In this document: positions 41,922 to 50,014 of the stretch, in pieces | Layout of the letters: each line of letters begins with the position of its first letter | Position numbering within the stretch: position 1 is the stretch's first letter | Source: an uncultured Nocardioidaceae bacterium | GTDB taxonomy: Bacteria > Actinomycetota > Actinomycetes > Propionibacteriales > Nocardioidaceae | Reading direction: 5' to 3' | Assembly: GCA_902805845.1 (NCBI GenBank) | Contig: CADCUI010000002.1 | Coordinates: 1-64,000, forward strand | DNA: 64,000 nucleotides | The notes under the pieces: model-generated | The model's database searches: none | What the model was told of the DNA's origin: nothing | Seen by the model: only the letters and a program-made list of their open reading frames with translations | Translations under genes and position numbers: made by a program

Positions 41922-43184
41922 ATGTCCTTCGTGATGGCCGGCTCCGACCCGCAGCTCGACGCCGAGCGCCGAGCGGCGCTGCGCCGCATGCGCGGCGTGG
42001 CGGTCGGGCTCCTGGTCCTCGCCGCCGTCGTCTATCTCCTGACCCTGGGGGAGGACGACGGCTTCCTGGGATTCGTCAATGCAGGCGCAGAGGCGTCCAT
42101 GGTCGGCGCGATCGCGGACTGGTTCGCGGTCGTGGCGCTCTTCAAGCACCCGCTCGGGCTGCCGATCCCGCACACCGCGCTCATCCCCAAGCGCAAGGAG
42201 ATGTTCGGACGCGGGCTGGAGGAGTTCATCGGGGAGAACTTCCTGCAGGAGGGCATCATCCGCGAGCGGGTGCTCGGTGCGCGGCCGGCCGGCAAGGCCG
42301 GCGACTGGCTCAGCCACGAGCCGAACGCGCGACGCGTGGTGCTCGAGGGCGCGGACCTCCTGCGGATCGCCCTGCAGCGGGTGCGCGACGAGGACGTCGC
42401 GGAGCTCGTCCAGGCGCTGCTCGTGCCGCGGTTCCTCGAGGAGCCGGTGAGCCCCCTCGCCGGCTCCCTGCTCCACGAGGTGGTGGAGGACGGCGCGCAC
42501 CACACCGTCGTCGACCTGCTGCTCGAGGAGGCCCAGCGCTGGCTCTCCGGCAACGAGGCGACCTTCTACGACGTGGTCGCCGAGCGGGCGCCGTGGTGGG
42601 CCCCGGAGGCGTTGAACGAGCGGGTGATCAGCCGGTTGTACGCCGAGCTGCTCGCCTGGATCGACGACATCCGGACCGATCCCGAGCACCGCACGCGCCT
42701 CGCGCTCGACCGGCTGCTGCGCGAGCTCGCCGACGGACTGCTCCACGACCCCGACACCATCGACCGGATGGAACGGTTCAAGGAGCGGGTGCTCAGCCAC
42801 CCTCAGGTCTCGGCCACGTTCGTGTCGCTGTGGAACGCCCTGCGGCGCGCCACCGTCGACGCCCTGCAGGAGAGCGACGGCCTGCTCGTCAAGCGTGCCG
42901 TTGCCGAGGTCATGGCGTTCGGCCAGCGGCTGCAGTCCGACACCGGGCTCCGGAAGCGCATCGACGAGCAGGCCGCATCGGTCAGCGTCTTCCTCGTCGA
43001 GCGCTACGGCCACGAGCTGACCGCGGTCATCACCCAGACGATCGACCGCTGGGACGGCGAGGAGGCCTCCCGCAGGATCGAGCTTCAGGTGGGCAAGGAC
43101 CTGCAGTTCGTCCGCATCAACGGCACCCTCGTCGGTGGCCTGGTGGGCGTGATCATCCACACCGTCTCGGTGCTGAGCACGTGA
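41922..43184 (+). CDS. DUF445 membrane protein
   Basis: A 420-residue protein of the DUF445 (YheB/YjiN) family: one N-terminal helix (VAVGLLVLAAVVYLL), then GAEASMVGAIADWFAVVALFKHPLGLPIPHTALIP, the family signature, a long helical middle and a second C-terminal hydrophobic segment (LVGGLVGVIIHTVSVL). Role unproven; in Gram-positive relatives it is a membrane protein of stress or spore development. ATG at 41922 follows GGTTCCTCGCG, a weak ribosome site. The next gene begins 7 nt after its stop. Confidence 0.9.
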   Translation: MSFVMAGSDPQLDAERRAALRRMRGVAVGLLVLAAVVYLLTLGEDDGFLGFVNAGAEASMVGAIADWFAVVALFKHPLGLPIPHTALIPKRKEMFGRGLEEFIGENFLQEGIIRERVLGARPAGKAGDWLSHEPNARRVVLEGADLLRIALQRVRDEDVAELVQALLVPRFLEEPVSPLAGSLLHEVVEDGAHHTVVDLLLEEAQRWLSGNEATFYDVVAERAPWWAPEALNERVISRLYAELLAWIDDIRTDPEHRTRLALDRLLRELADGLLHDPDTIDRMERFKERVLSHPQVSATFVSLWNALRRATVDALQESDGLLVKRAVAEVMAFGQRLQSDTGLRKRIDEQAASVSVFLVERYGHELTAVITQTIDRWDGEEASRRIELQVGKDLQFVRINGTLVGGLVGVIIHTVSVLST

Positions 43185-43191
43185 GGTCGAG

Positions 43192-43410
43192 GTGAGCCGT
43201 CCGCGCGACGTCGCCGTCACCGGCGCCAGCATCCGGCTGGGTCAGTTCCTCAAGCTGGCCGACCTCGTCGACACCGGCGCGGACGCAAAGGCGGTGCTCG
43301 CCGAGCTGCGCGTGACCGTCAACGGCGAGATCGAGACCCGCCGGGGGAGTCAGCTGAGCAGAGGGGACGTTGTGGCCCTCGACGGCGACCGCGCCGCCCG
43401 GGTGGCATGA
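43192..43410 (+). CDS. S4-domain RNA-binding protein
   Basis: A 72-residue stand-alone S4 domain: IRLGQFLKLADLVDTGADAKAVLAEL and VTVNGEIETRRGSQLSRGDVVAL, the alpha-L fold that binds structured RNA, as in RlbA/YbcJ-type proteins. GTG start with GAGGTCGAG upstream, 7 nt after DUF445. Probably binds rRNA or tRNA in the cytoplasm; the target is unknown. Length is typical of the single-domain S4 family. Confidence 0.88.
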   Translation: MSRPRDVAVTGASIRLGQFLKLADLVDTGADAKAVLAELRVTVNGEIETRRGSQLSRGDVVALDGDRAARVA

Positions 43411-43431
43411 CCGCCGTCGACACGGACGCGC

Positions 43432-43800
43432 TCAGCGCACCCCGACCAGGTCGACCACGAAGATCAGCGTCTCGCCGGGCCCGATGACGCCGCCGGCACC
43501 CCGGTCGCCGTACGCGAGGTGCGGGGGGATCACCAGCCGACGTCGACCGCCGACCTTCATCCCCTGCACGCCGGTGTCCCACCCGGAGATCACCTGACCG
43601 ACGCCGAGGCGGAACTGCAGCGGCTCGCCACGGTTGTACGACGCGTCGAACTCCTCACCGGACGAGTGCGCCACCCCCACGTAGTGGACGGTGACCGTGG
43701 AGCCTGACGTCGCCTCCGCGCCCTCGCCCTCGGTGACGTCGGTGATCTCGAGGTCCGTGGGCGGCGGGCCGTCGGGGAAGTCGATCTCCGGCTTGTCCAT
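43432..43800 (-). CDS. FKBP-type peptidyl-prolyl isomerase
   Basis: A 122-residue FKBP domain: VTVHYVGVAHSSGEEFDASYNRGEPLQFRLGVGQVISGWDTGVQGMKVGGRRRLVIPPHLAYGD is the complete fold, with the pocket residues Tyr, Phe, Asp, Phe, Trp and Tyr at the expected places. Shorter quotes: GWDTGVQGMKVG and IPPHLAYG. No signal peptide, so a cytoplasmic folding helper. ATG with GGAGGA upstream. It converges on the S4 gene (22 nt between ends). Length (122) is normal for single-domain bacterial FKBPs. Confidence 0.93.
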   Translation of the reverse strand: MDKPEIDFPDGPPPTDLEITDVTEGEGAEATSGSTVTVHYVGVAHSSGEEFDASYNRGEPLQFRLGVGQVISGWDTGVQGMKVGGRRRLVIPPHLAYGDRGAGGVIGPGETLIFVVDLVGVR

Positions 43801-43980
43801 CAGTCCTCCAGAAAGGTGGGTGTTCCTGCACCGCAGGCTAGCCGGTCGCGATGTCGGGCCCCGAAGCCGACATGGTGCGCGCCTTTGCTCCGACCCTGCG
43901 GACGACAGCGCGTCGGCGAGCGGGGCGCCGGTCCAGCCCGGCCGTGGTTGCGGGGTGAACGCCGCTACCCCACCGCCGGG

Positions 43981-45150
43981 TCAGCGGACGCCCTCGAGGG
44001 CCGACTTCGGCCTGTGCGAGCCGAGCAGGACGCGGCGCCGCGCCATCAGGTCGTCGTACTCCATGTACACGTCCTGCAGATGGCGGGCCCCGCTCGTGGC
44101 GTCGAAGGCCAGGCGGCCGTGCAGGACACGGTGGCCGTGCACCGTGAGTAGGTCGCCGTTGGAGGTCTTGAACGCGACCTTGTAGCGGTCGCTGGCGATC
44201 ATCCGGCCCAGCTTTCGGTAGGCGGTGTAGAACGGCTCCACCTCGTCGAACCCGACGTCGAGCGGCTGCACCAGGTGGTTGGAGAAGCGGAAGGTCCGAA
44301 CCCGACCGTCGGTGTCGAGCTCGACGAGAGGAGCGGTCGTGAAGGTGTCCTCTTCCTCGCTGAAGACCTGGAAGGGCACCGCGACCCTGCACAACGTGTC
44401 GAAGGCCGCGCTGTCCTCGGCGCGCAGGTCGGCCAGCACCGCCCACCCATCGGTCACCGTGCTCTCACCACCCGTCGCCTCGTTGACCAGGAAGTTCAGC
44501 AGCTGGATGCTCGGCGGCCAGCGGTAGCTGGGCATGTCGGTGTGCGGCCTGAGCTCCGAGGCGGTGTGCGCGACGCTGTAGCCGGTCGGATCGTGGCGCA
44601 CGTTGTGGATGCGCTCGAACGCGGTCTCGCGGACGTGCCCGATCACCTGGGCGAACCGCTCCACCTCGCCCGGGACGGGGGGAGTGTTCCTCACGATCGC
44701 CACGCCGTACTGCCGGATCGCCTCCAGGTACGCGATCTGGGCCTCGTCCCGGGTGACCACGTCGTCGTGCTCGAACGTCGGGATCGAGGTGAAGGTCGCG
44801 TCCCACAGCGTGGGCTCATGGCGGCGCCCTTGGCGAGCACGGTCGGAGTAGTCGTGGGCCTGGAGCCAGGCGGCCGAGTACGCCGACGTGTGACCGTCGT
44901 TCCAGCGGATGTGAAGGGTCTCGTCGCCGTCCATCGCCACCGACGTCGGCGCGATGTCCGGAGGAATGTCTGCAGTGAAGAGTCGCCGCTCCTGCGTCTG
45001 GGCCACCCGGCACTCCGAGCACCAGCAGTTGTCCCGGAGCCAGACGTAGTGGCAGCGCACCACCTCGCCGTGGACCGGCACCGCCATGGAGCGGTCGAAC
45101 AGGGTCACCTCCTCTGCCAAGACCTGGTTGTCGGTGCGTGACACGGTCAT
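43981..45150 (-). CDS. Gamma-butyrobetaine-hydroxylase-like dioxygenase
   Basis: A 389-residue two-domain oxygenase. Residues 1-95 form the N-terminal DUF971-like zinc domain with Cys residues in DNCWCSECR and a following LHIRWNDGH; the rest is a TauD/TfdA iron- and 2-oxoglutarate-dependent domain with the facial triad in LRPHTDMP (His, Asp) and VHGHRVLHGR (distal His, Arg). The order matches gamma-butyrobetaine hydroxylase, which makes carnitine, or trimethyllysine hydroxylase. No other carnitine genes are nearby. ATG with AGGAGGCGG upstream. Divergent LysR gene probably controls it. Confidence 0.88.
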   Translation of the reverse strand: MTVSRTDNQVLAEEVTLFDRSMAVPVHGEVVRCHYVWLRDNCWCSECRVAQTQERRLFTADIPPDIAPTSVAMDGDETLHIRWNDGHTSAYSAAWLQAHDYSDRARQGRRHEPTLWDATFTSIPTFEHDDVVTRDEAQIAYLEAIRQYGVAIVRNTPPVPGEVERFAQVIGHVRETAFERIHNVRHDPTGYSVAHTASELRPHTDMPSYRWPPSIQLLNFLVNEATGGESTVTDGWAVLADLRAEDSAAFDTLCRVAVPFQVFSEEEDTFTTAPLVELDTDGRVRTFRFSNHLVQPLDVGFDEVEPFYTAYRKLGRMIASDRYKVAFKTSNGDLLTVHGHRVLHGRLAFDATSGARHLQDVYMEYDDLMARRRVLLGSHRPKSALEGVR

Positions 45151-45204
45151 GCCGCCTCCTCAAGGGCCGTTGGGACGAGTCTTGGACCGACCGGAGCACG
45201 CGTC

Positions 45205-45212
45205 AAACGTTT
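45205..45212. promoter_or_regulatory. Palindrome in the dioxygenase/LysR divergent promoter
   Basis: AAACGTTT, a perfect 8-bp palindrome within TCAAACGTTTCTTTCA, lies between the divergent genes. It could be part of a LysR binding site, but no full T-N11-A pair is certain. Confidence 0.3.
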
Positions 45213-45259
45213 CTTTCAGGCCCTAAGGGGTGCAGAATGTGTGGCTCGAGGGAGGCTCC

Positions 45260-46183
45260 ATGGACGGCAACATCCCGCCGCTGCTGGGTCTGCAGGCCTA
45301 CCACGCCGCGGCCCGCCACCTCAGCTTCGCGGCCGCCGCAGCCGAGCTGCACTTGTCGCCCTCGGCGGTCAGCCAACGCGTCCGGACGCTGGAGGCTCAC
45401 CTGGGCGTCCGGTTGTTCGAGCGACTGCCCCGTAGCCTGAGGCTGACCGAGATGGGTCAGGCGTACCTACCCGCGGTGCGGGACATCTTCGACGACCTGT
45501 CCGCCGCGACGAGCGGGCTGTTCGGAGCATCGGAGCAGGCCGACCTGGTGATCCGGGTCCAGATCACCTACGCCGCGACCTGGCTCGCTCCGCGGCTCCC
45601 GGACTTCTGTGCATCGTTCCCGCACATCAACCTGAAAGTCGTCAGCGCCATCTGGGCGGACGCGCTGCCTCCGTCAGAGGTCGACCTCGAGATACGGCAT
45701 GGGAGCGGCTCCTGGCCGGGGTTCACCTCGACGAAGCTGCACGACGACACAGCGGTCGCCATCTACGGGTCACAGCTGCAGACGCGGCATGGTGGGGGCC
45801 CCCACCTCCAGGATCTGCTCGCGCACGGACGCGTCCACGTGCTCGGCTTCGACGACCTGTGGCAAGGATTCTTTCCCGCCGACCACGAACTCCGCGCCGT
45901 TCCACCACGCGTGCTGACCGTGGACACCTCGATCACAGCGCTGCAGGTGGTGGCCGGCAGCGACTACTGGGCGATCGTGCCTGAACGCTTCGTCCGGCAC
46001 GCCGTCCGAGCTGGGGAGGTGTTCGTGGCTCAGGACGCATCCGTGCCCATGCGTCAACATCACTACCTGCTCCGCAGGAAGGATGCCAGCCAGCTCAGCG
46101 GCGCAGCGTCAGCCTTCATACGGTGGTCACGCGCGCAAGACCTGCTCGACCTCCCACTGCACAACCGCCAGGACGACCCCTGA
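45260..46183 (+). CDS. LysR-family transcriptional regulator
   Basis: A 307-residue regulator. The N-terminal winged HTH has LQAYHAAARHLSFAAAAAEL and HLSPSAVSQRVRTLEAHLGVRLFER, the LysR signature. The C-terminal sensor domain (about 90-300) includes VIRVQITYAATWLAPRLPDF. It resembles the GcvA/AmpR-type subgroup. ATG 45260 is chosen because GAGGGAGG lies 4-6 nt upstream; an in-frame GTG at 45230 lacks one. Divergent from the dioxygenase gene (110 nt apart), so that gene is the natural target. The inducer is unknown. Confidence 0.92.
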   Translation: MDGNIPPLLGLQAYHAAARHLSFAAAAAELHLSPSAVSQRVRTLEAHLGVRLFERLPRSLRLTEMGQAYLPAVRDIFDDLSAATSGLFGASEQADLVIRVQITYAATWLAPRLPDFCASFPHINLKVVSAIWADALPPSEVDLEIRHGSGSWPGFTSTKLHDDTAVAIYGSQLQTRHGGGPHLQDLLAHGRVHVLGFDDLWQGFFPADHELRAVPPRVLTVDTSITALQVVAGSDYWAIVPERFVRHAVRAGEVFVAQDASVPMRQHHYLLRRKDASQLSGAASAFIRWSRAQDLLDLPLHNRQDDP

Positions 46184-46269
46184 GCTCGTCGGCCCGCCCG
46201 ACCCTGCGCTCGCCCGCCCCGACAGCTCACCTGGAGGCGCGGCTCCGGACGGGTCTGGTCGGGTGATGG

Positions 46270-46710
46270 TCAGCCCAGGCGCTGGCTGGGTCCGGCGAGC
46301 TGCCAGACCCCCGGTCTGCTCTTGGTCATCAGCCCCTCCTCGATGAGGGCCAACCGCGCCCGACGAGCCGCGTACCGCCAGCGCAGCTCACCCTCGGGGG
46401 TCGACTCGCTGTCTCCGGGCAGCAGACGGTCCTCGGCCACGAGCTCCAGCTCCAGGAACATCTCCTCGGCGTCCAGCTCGCCACCGGCCTGCTCCAGCAC
46501 GGTGAGGATGAGTGGCTTGAACACCTCGGGAGCCGTCCAGCGCCGGGTCACCAGCTTGTCCGGGACCGAGACTTCCCTCGTGCTCGGCCGCTTCCTGGGC
46601 TTGGGCGGCGACTTGACGGCCTTGGTCGGCGTCGGGGGAGGAGGCTGGCCATGTATGCACTGGGACCTCGGCAGATCGCAGAAATCGCAGTGCTCGTCGG
46701 ACGCATTCAT
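46270..46710 (-). CDS. Protein with Cys/His motif and winged-helix-like C-terminus
   Basis: A 146-residue protein. Residues 8-20 hold Cys and His as in CDFCDLPRSQCIHG, a small zinc-ribbon-like knuckle; residues 22-52 are Pro/Lys-rich linker (PPPPTPTKAVKS); residues 60-142 look like a winged helix, with ELRWRYAARRARLALIEEGLMTKS close to Mrr N-terminal domains. No nuclease domain follows, so it is not a restriction enzyme. ATG 46710 is chosen over an upstream GTG frame extension. Possible DNA-binding role; not confidently assigned. Confidence 0.7.
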   Translation of the reverse strand: MNASDEHCDFCDLPRSQCIHGQPPPPTPTKAVKSPPKPRKRPSTREVSVPDKLVTRRWTAPEVFKPLILTVLEQAGGELDAEEMFLELELVAEDRLLPGDSESTPEGELRWRYAARRARLALIEEGLMTKSRPGVWQLAGPSQRLG

Positions 46711-46761
46711 CGCGACCACCCTAGCCAGCAAGGAGAGCCGCCCGCCGCACACCTGGACCGG

Positions 46762-46823
46762 CCGAGTCGGCGCTTGTGCACGCCAGGACCCGGCCGAGTC
46801 GGCGCTTGTGCACGCCGGAGTGG
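46762..46823. repeat. Two tandem 32-bp repeats (family A, variant core)
   Basis: Copies start at 46762 and 46794. Each has CCGAGTCGGCG, core CTTGTG, CACGCC and a tail. Period and flanks equal those of the array at 14803, but the six core bases differ (CTTGTG against TGAACG). It lies between two genes transcribed to the left. Confidence 0.87.
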
Positions 46824-46889
46824 TCGTGTGGCCGGGTGCCGCTGAGGTGTCGAGGTCGTTGTCCGGGCGCCGGGATGTGCCCTGACGGC

Positions 46890-47387
46890 TCAGTCGAACT
46901 GCGCGGTGTAGTGCGCCGACGTAGCCGGGTAGTAGTCGCGCTCGAAGTCGCGCTGCGCCGGGTCCGCGCCGGTCTCGGCGTCCACGAGTCGGTCGAGGTA
47001 GTAGTCCCAGCCAGGACCGACGTCAGACGCCTGCTCGGCGGTGACGCCTGGCTGCGTGAGTGTCAGGGTGGTGACCCCCTGGGCGTGGGTGAGGTCGAGG
47101 TCGAGCAGCCACACCTCGTCCCCGACGTGAGAGGTCACGTGCAGCCGGTGCGGCGGCTCGCAGACCCTGATGGTCATCGTCTCGCCGGGGTGCTCGCCCT
47201 CGAACAGCATGCGGAACTCGACGCTCCCCGAGGTCGGGTCGCCATCCCAGGTGCCGATCCACCGGGCCAGCCGGTCCGGCTCGGTGACCGCCGCCCAGAC
47301 GTCCTCGATGGGCGCCCGGAGCTGCCTCGTCTGGACGAGCACGTGCTGTCCCTCGCGGTGCTCGATCCTGCCGGTCGGTGCGCTCAT
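46890..47387 (-). CDS. SRPBCC (AHSA1-like) protein
   Basis: A 165-residue activator-of-Hsp90-homology type SRPBCC domain: RQLRAPIEDVWAAVTEPDRLARWIGTWDGD, with the first helix and wedge of the family. Later ETMTIRVCEPPHRLHV and TLTLTQPGV close the barrel. It is co-transcribed with an ArsR-type gene (4-nt overlap), an arrangement often seen for one-gene detoxification or stress units. ATG with GAGGAGACC upstream. Probable ligand is a small hydrophobic compound. Confidence 0.88.
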   Translation of the reverse strand: MSAPTGRIEHREGQHVLVQTRQLRAPIEDVWAAVTEPDRLARWIGTWDGDPTSGSVEFRMLFEGEHPGETMTIRVCEPPHRLHVTSHVGDEVWLLDLDLTHAQGVTTLTLTQPGVTAEQASDVGPGWDYYLDRLVDAETGADPAQRDFERDYYPATSAHYTAQFD

Positions 47388-47779
47388 GCGGTCTCCTCGT
47401 GCTCGTCGTCGCTCGGTGCGGTACGCCGCCGCTCGCGGCTGGTTCTGCGGACCTCGGTCTCCAGGGCGTCGAGCGCCTGGTCGGTCACGGGCGCGGCGCG
47501 CGTCGAGGCCAGTCCAGCGATGTACGACGCGACAGGTGCCAGCGCCGTGCCGTCCAGGGCGTAGAAGCGCTCCCGCCCGCGGTCGGTGACCGTCACGGCC
47601 CCCGACTCCAGCAGCAGCCGCAGGTGCTTGCTGACCGCGGGACGGCTGATCGGGCGGGTCCCGGCGAGGTCGACCACTCGCCGCGGCTCGGTGGCCAGAT
47701 CGGTCAGCAGCGAGCGGCGCACCGGATCCGCAAGCGCCGCGAAGATGTCCACCTGCTTAGGTAACCAGTCGGATACCAA
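47384..47779 (-). CDS. ArsR-like winged-helix regulator
   Basis: A 131-residue regulator. HTH: IFAALADPVRRSLLTDLATEPRRVVDLAGTRPISRPAVSKHLRLLLESGAVTV, the ArsR/SmtB fold without its metal-binding Cys box (no ELCVCDL). The region before the start has GGTAACC-N4-GGATACC, an imperfect palindrome, at 47759-47776, probably its own operator. TTG 47779 is used, but GTG 47752 is possible. Controls itself and the SRPBCC gene. Inducer unknown. Confidence 0.85.
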   Translation of the reverse strand: MVSDWLPKQVDIFAALADPVRRSLLTDLATEPRRVVDLAGTRPISRPAVSKHLRLLLESGAVTVTDRGRERFYALDGTALAPVASYIAGLASTRAAPVTDQALDALETEVRRTSRERRRTAPSDDEHEETA

Positions 47780-47821
47780 TTGTGCAAGGCGGTCGGACTG
47801 TCGCGCGAGCCCCGCTGGCCG

Positions 47822-48163
47822 TCACGCCCGCAAGACCCGGTCCATGGACTTGCCCTTGGCAAGCTCGTCGACCAGCTTGTCCAGGTAGCGGATCTTCTGC
47901 ATCAACGGGTCATCGATCTGTTCGACGCGCACCCCACACACCGCGCCGGTGATCAACGACGCATGGGGATTGAGCTCTGCATCGGCGAAGAAGTCCTCGA
48001 AGGTCGTGCCCGCGGCCAGGTGATCACTCAACGCCGACTCGCCGAACCCGGTCAGCCACTCGATCACCTGATCCAGCTCCGCCTTGGTGCGTCCCTTCTT
48101 CTCCACCTTCGTCACGTAATGGGGATACACCGACGCGACGCTGACGGTGAAGATCCTGCTCAT
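47822..48163 (-). CDS. DUF2200 protein
   Basis: A 113-residue protein of DUF2200: [85 protein letters not shown]. It is common in bacteria with unknown role, and is all-helical. ATG 48163 is the family start. Stands alone between the ArsR gene and a serine hydrolase gene. Confidence 0.93.
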   Translation of the reverse strand: MSRIFTVSVASVYPHYVTKVEKKGRTKAELDQVIEWLTGFGESALSDHLAAGTTFEDFFADAELNPHASLITGAVCGVRVEQIDDPLMQKIRYLDKLVDELAKGKSMDRVLRA

Positions 48164-48255
48164 CCTCGTCAGGGTAGTGCGACGGCGCGACACGCACCCG
48201 TCATCAGCCCGTCCGCCTTCGTGCGGACGTCGCCAGTGGTGGCAGAGTCGTCCGG

Positions 48256-49392
48256 GTGAACCCAGGAATGGAACAGCTGCTGCGACGACATGTGGAGGCC
48301 GGCACGATCCCCGGCGCCGTGGCGCTGCTGGACTCTGGGAGTGAGGTCGACGTGGTCGCTGTCGGCGCCGCGAAGATGGGCGGCCGGCCGCTGGCCGAGG
48401 ACGCGATCGTGCGGATCCAGTCGATGACGAAGCCGGTCACCTCGGTGGCAGCGCTCCGCCTGGTCGAGGCGGGCCGACTCGGGCTCGACCAGAGTCTGGA
48501 GGAGTGGCTGCCGGAGCTCGCCGGCCGCCGCGTGCTCTCGAGCCCCACCTCGGCGCTCGACGAGACCGTGCCCGCCGTCCGACCCATCACCCTTCGCCAT
48601 CTGCTGACCAACAGCTCCGGCTACGGGATGGCCCTCATCGAGTCACCGTTGCAGCAGGCGATGGCCGACAACGGCACCGAGGCAGGGGCTGATCCGCCTG
48701 CTCTGGGCGCCGAGGAGTGGCTCGAGCGACTGTCTGAGCTCCCCCTCGCGTTCCAGCCGGGAGAAGGGTGGCGCTACCACCACTCCTTCAGCGTGCTCGG
48801 CATCCTTCTCGCCCGGTTGAGTGGCCGGCCGCTCCAGGAGCACCTGGAGGAGGATGTGTTCAGCCCTCTCGGGATGACCGACACGTCCCTGTGGGTTCCG
48901 CGGGACAAGCTCGACCGGTTGCCTGCGGCGTACCGGCACGGCGACGAAGGGCTGGTCGAGACCGAGCCGGCGGGCGGTGGGTTCTACGCAGGGCCACCGC
49001 CGTTCGACGTCAGCCACGGCGAGCTGGTCTCCACCGCCCAGGACTTCCACCGCTTCGCCCGCATGCTCGCGCACCAGGGACGGGTCGACGGCGCGCCGTT
49101 CCTCAGCGAGGGCCACCTGCGCTCGATGACCAGCGACCAGGTGCCCGCCGCGCACAAGACCAAGGAGAGCTTCTTCCCCGGCTTCTGGACCGCCACGGGC
49201 TGGGGATTCGGACTCGCGGTCCAGACCCAGGGACCACAGCGCGGCCGCTACGGCTGGTCCGGCGGCCAGGGCACCAACTTCTTCGTCGACCCCGACGGGG
49301 CGATCGGCATCCTGCTCACCCAGGTCGAGCTGGGAGAGCGGCTGTTCCCGTTGGTGGAGAGCTTCCAGGCGCTTCGCCAGCCGTCCGGCTGA
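48256..49392 (+). CDS. Beta-lactamase-family serine hydrolase
   Basis: A 378-residue class C-like hydrolase. The nucleophile Ser lies in SMTKPVTSV (SxxK), [14 protein letters not shown] and a second Tyr in [13 protein letters not shown], and [14 protein letters not shown] near the C-terminus replaces the KTG motif, as in esterase/EstB-type members. No signal peptide, so an intracellular esterase or peptidase is more likely than a beta-lactamase. GTG 48256; ATG 48268 is possible. Confidence 0.88.
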   Translation: MNPGMEQLLRRHVEAGTIPGAVALLDSGSEVDVVAVGAAKMGGRPLAEDAIVRIQSMTKPVTSVAALRLVEAGRLGLDQSLEEWLPELAGRRVLSSPTSALDETVPAVRPITLRHLLTNSSGYGMALIESPLQQAMADNGTEAGADPPALGAEEWLERLSELPLAFQPGEGWRYHHSFSVLGILLARLSGRPLQEHLEEDVFSPLGMTDTSLWVPRDKLDRLPAAYRHGDEGLVETEPAGGGFYAGPPPFDVSHGELVSTAQDFHRFARMLAHQGRVDGAPFLSEGHLRSMTSDQVPAAHKTKESFFPGFWTATGWGFGLAVQTQGPQRGRYGWSGGQGTNFFVDPDGAIGILLTQVELGERLFPLVESFQALRQPSG

Positions 49393-49535
49393 CGACGGCT
49401 GCAGGGATGCAGGGATGCAGGGATGCGTCCAGGGTCGGGTCAGGGTGAGGCCCGATGTGCGGAGCCGGGCGAGCGGCGCACACTGGGAGGGTCAGACAGG
49501 CAACATCCGAACCGTCACGAAGGACGACAACGACC

Positions 49536-49748
49536 ATGGACAGCATCCACCAGAGCCTTGCCCGCCAGGGTTTGATCCGCCCACAGCAGAACCGACTGAT
49601 CGGCGGGGTCTGCGCAGGCATCGGCCGACGCTTCGGCATCGGCCCCTGGACGGCGCGCATTCTCTTCGTGCTGCTGCTCATGGTGGTTCCCGGCAGCCAG
49701 CTCCTCATCTATCCGGCCCTGTGGATCCTGATGCCGGCCGAGCACTAG
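49536..49748 (+). CDS. PspC-domain membrane protein
   Basis: A 70-residue protein with the phage-shock-protein C fold: LIRPQQNRLIGGVCAGIGRRFGIGPWTARILFVLLLM and one membrane helix, then SQLLIYPALWILMP. PspC proteins sense or protect membrane integrity. ATG 49536 follows GAAGGACGAC. Single gene. Confidence 0.92.
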   Translation: MDSIHQSLARQGLIRPQQNRLIGGVCAGIGRRFGIGPWTARILFVLLLMVVPGSQLLIYPALWILMPAEH

Positions 49749-49768
49749 GCCGCGCACGTCAACAAGAG

Positions 49769-49804
49769 TTGACATTGCGTATGGTGTCAACTAGCGTTGA
49801 CACC
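49769..49804 (+). promoter_or_regulatory. Leaderless promoter overlapped by 9-bp perfect palindrome
   Basis: TTGACA (49769-49774), a 17-nt spacer and TAGCGT (49792-49797) form a near-consensus promoter whose start point falls on the A of ATG 49805, so the transcript is leaderless. GGTGTCAAC-TAGC-GTTGACACC (49783-49804) is a perfect palindrome over the -10, and its half-site GTTGACA recurs in the -35 region. Likely the operator of the HTH protein encoded next. Confidence 0.72.
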
Positions 49805-50014
49805 ATGACCGCGAAGACCCTCGTCGACTCCGCCGCCAGCGACGACCCTGGCGTCGGGCTGCGGGCCGTCCGCTCGTTCCGAGAGCTCGCCGAGCGCCTC
49901 GAGACCCTGCAGGTCTCGCGAGCACGAGGGCTGGGGTGGTCATGGCAGGACATCGCCGACGCGCTGGGCGTCACCCGGCAGGCGGTCCACAAGAAGCACG
50001 GCAGGAGAAGCTGA
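49805..50014 (+). CDS. Small HTH protein, start of HTH-ClpN pair
   Basis: A 69-residue protein: a short acidic N-terminus, ERLETLQVSRARGLGWSWQDIADALGVTRQAVHKKHGRR, a single helix-turn-helix similar to AsnC/sigma-like HTHs. ATG 49805 lies at the predicted transcription start (leaderless). The stop directly abuts the Clp-N gene (0 nt), so the two are expressed together. Perhaps binds the palindrome over its own promoter. Confidence 0.83.
   Translation: MTAKTLVDSAASDDPGVGLRAVRSFRELAERLETLQVSRARGLGWSWQDIADALGVTRQAVHKKHGRRS

Noticed and set aside
48256-49392. Beta-lactamase giving antibiotic resistance
   Set aside because: No signal peptide and no KTG motif; an esterase or peptidase-like serine hydrolase is more likely.
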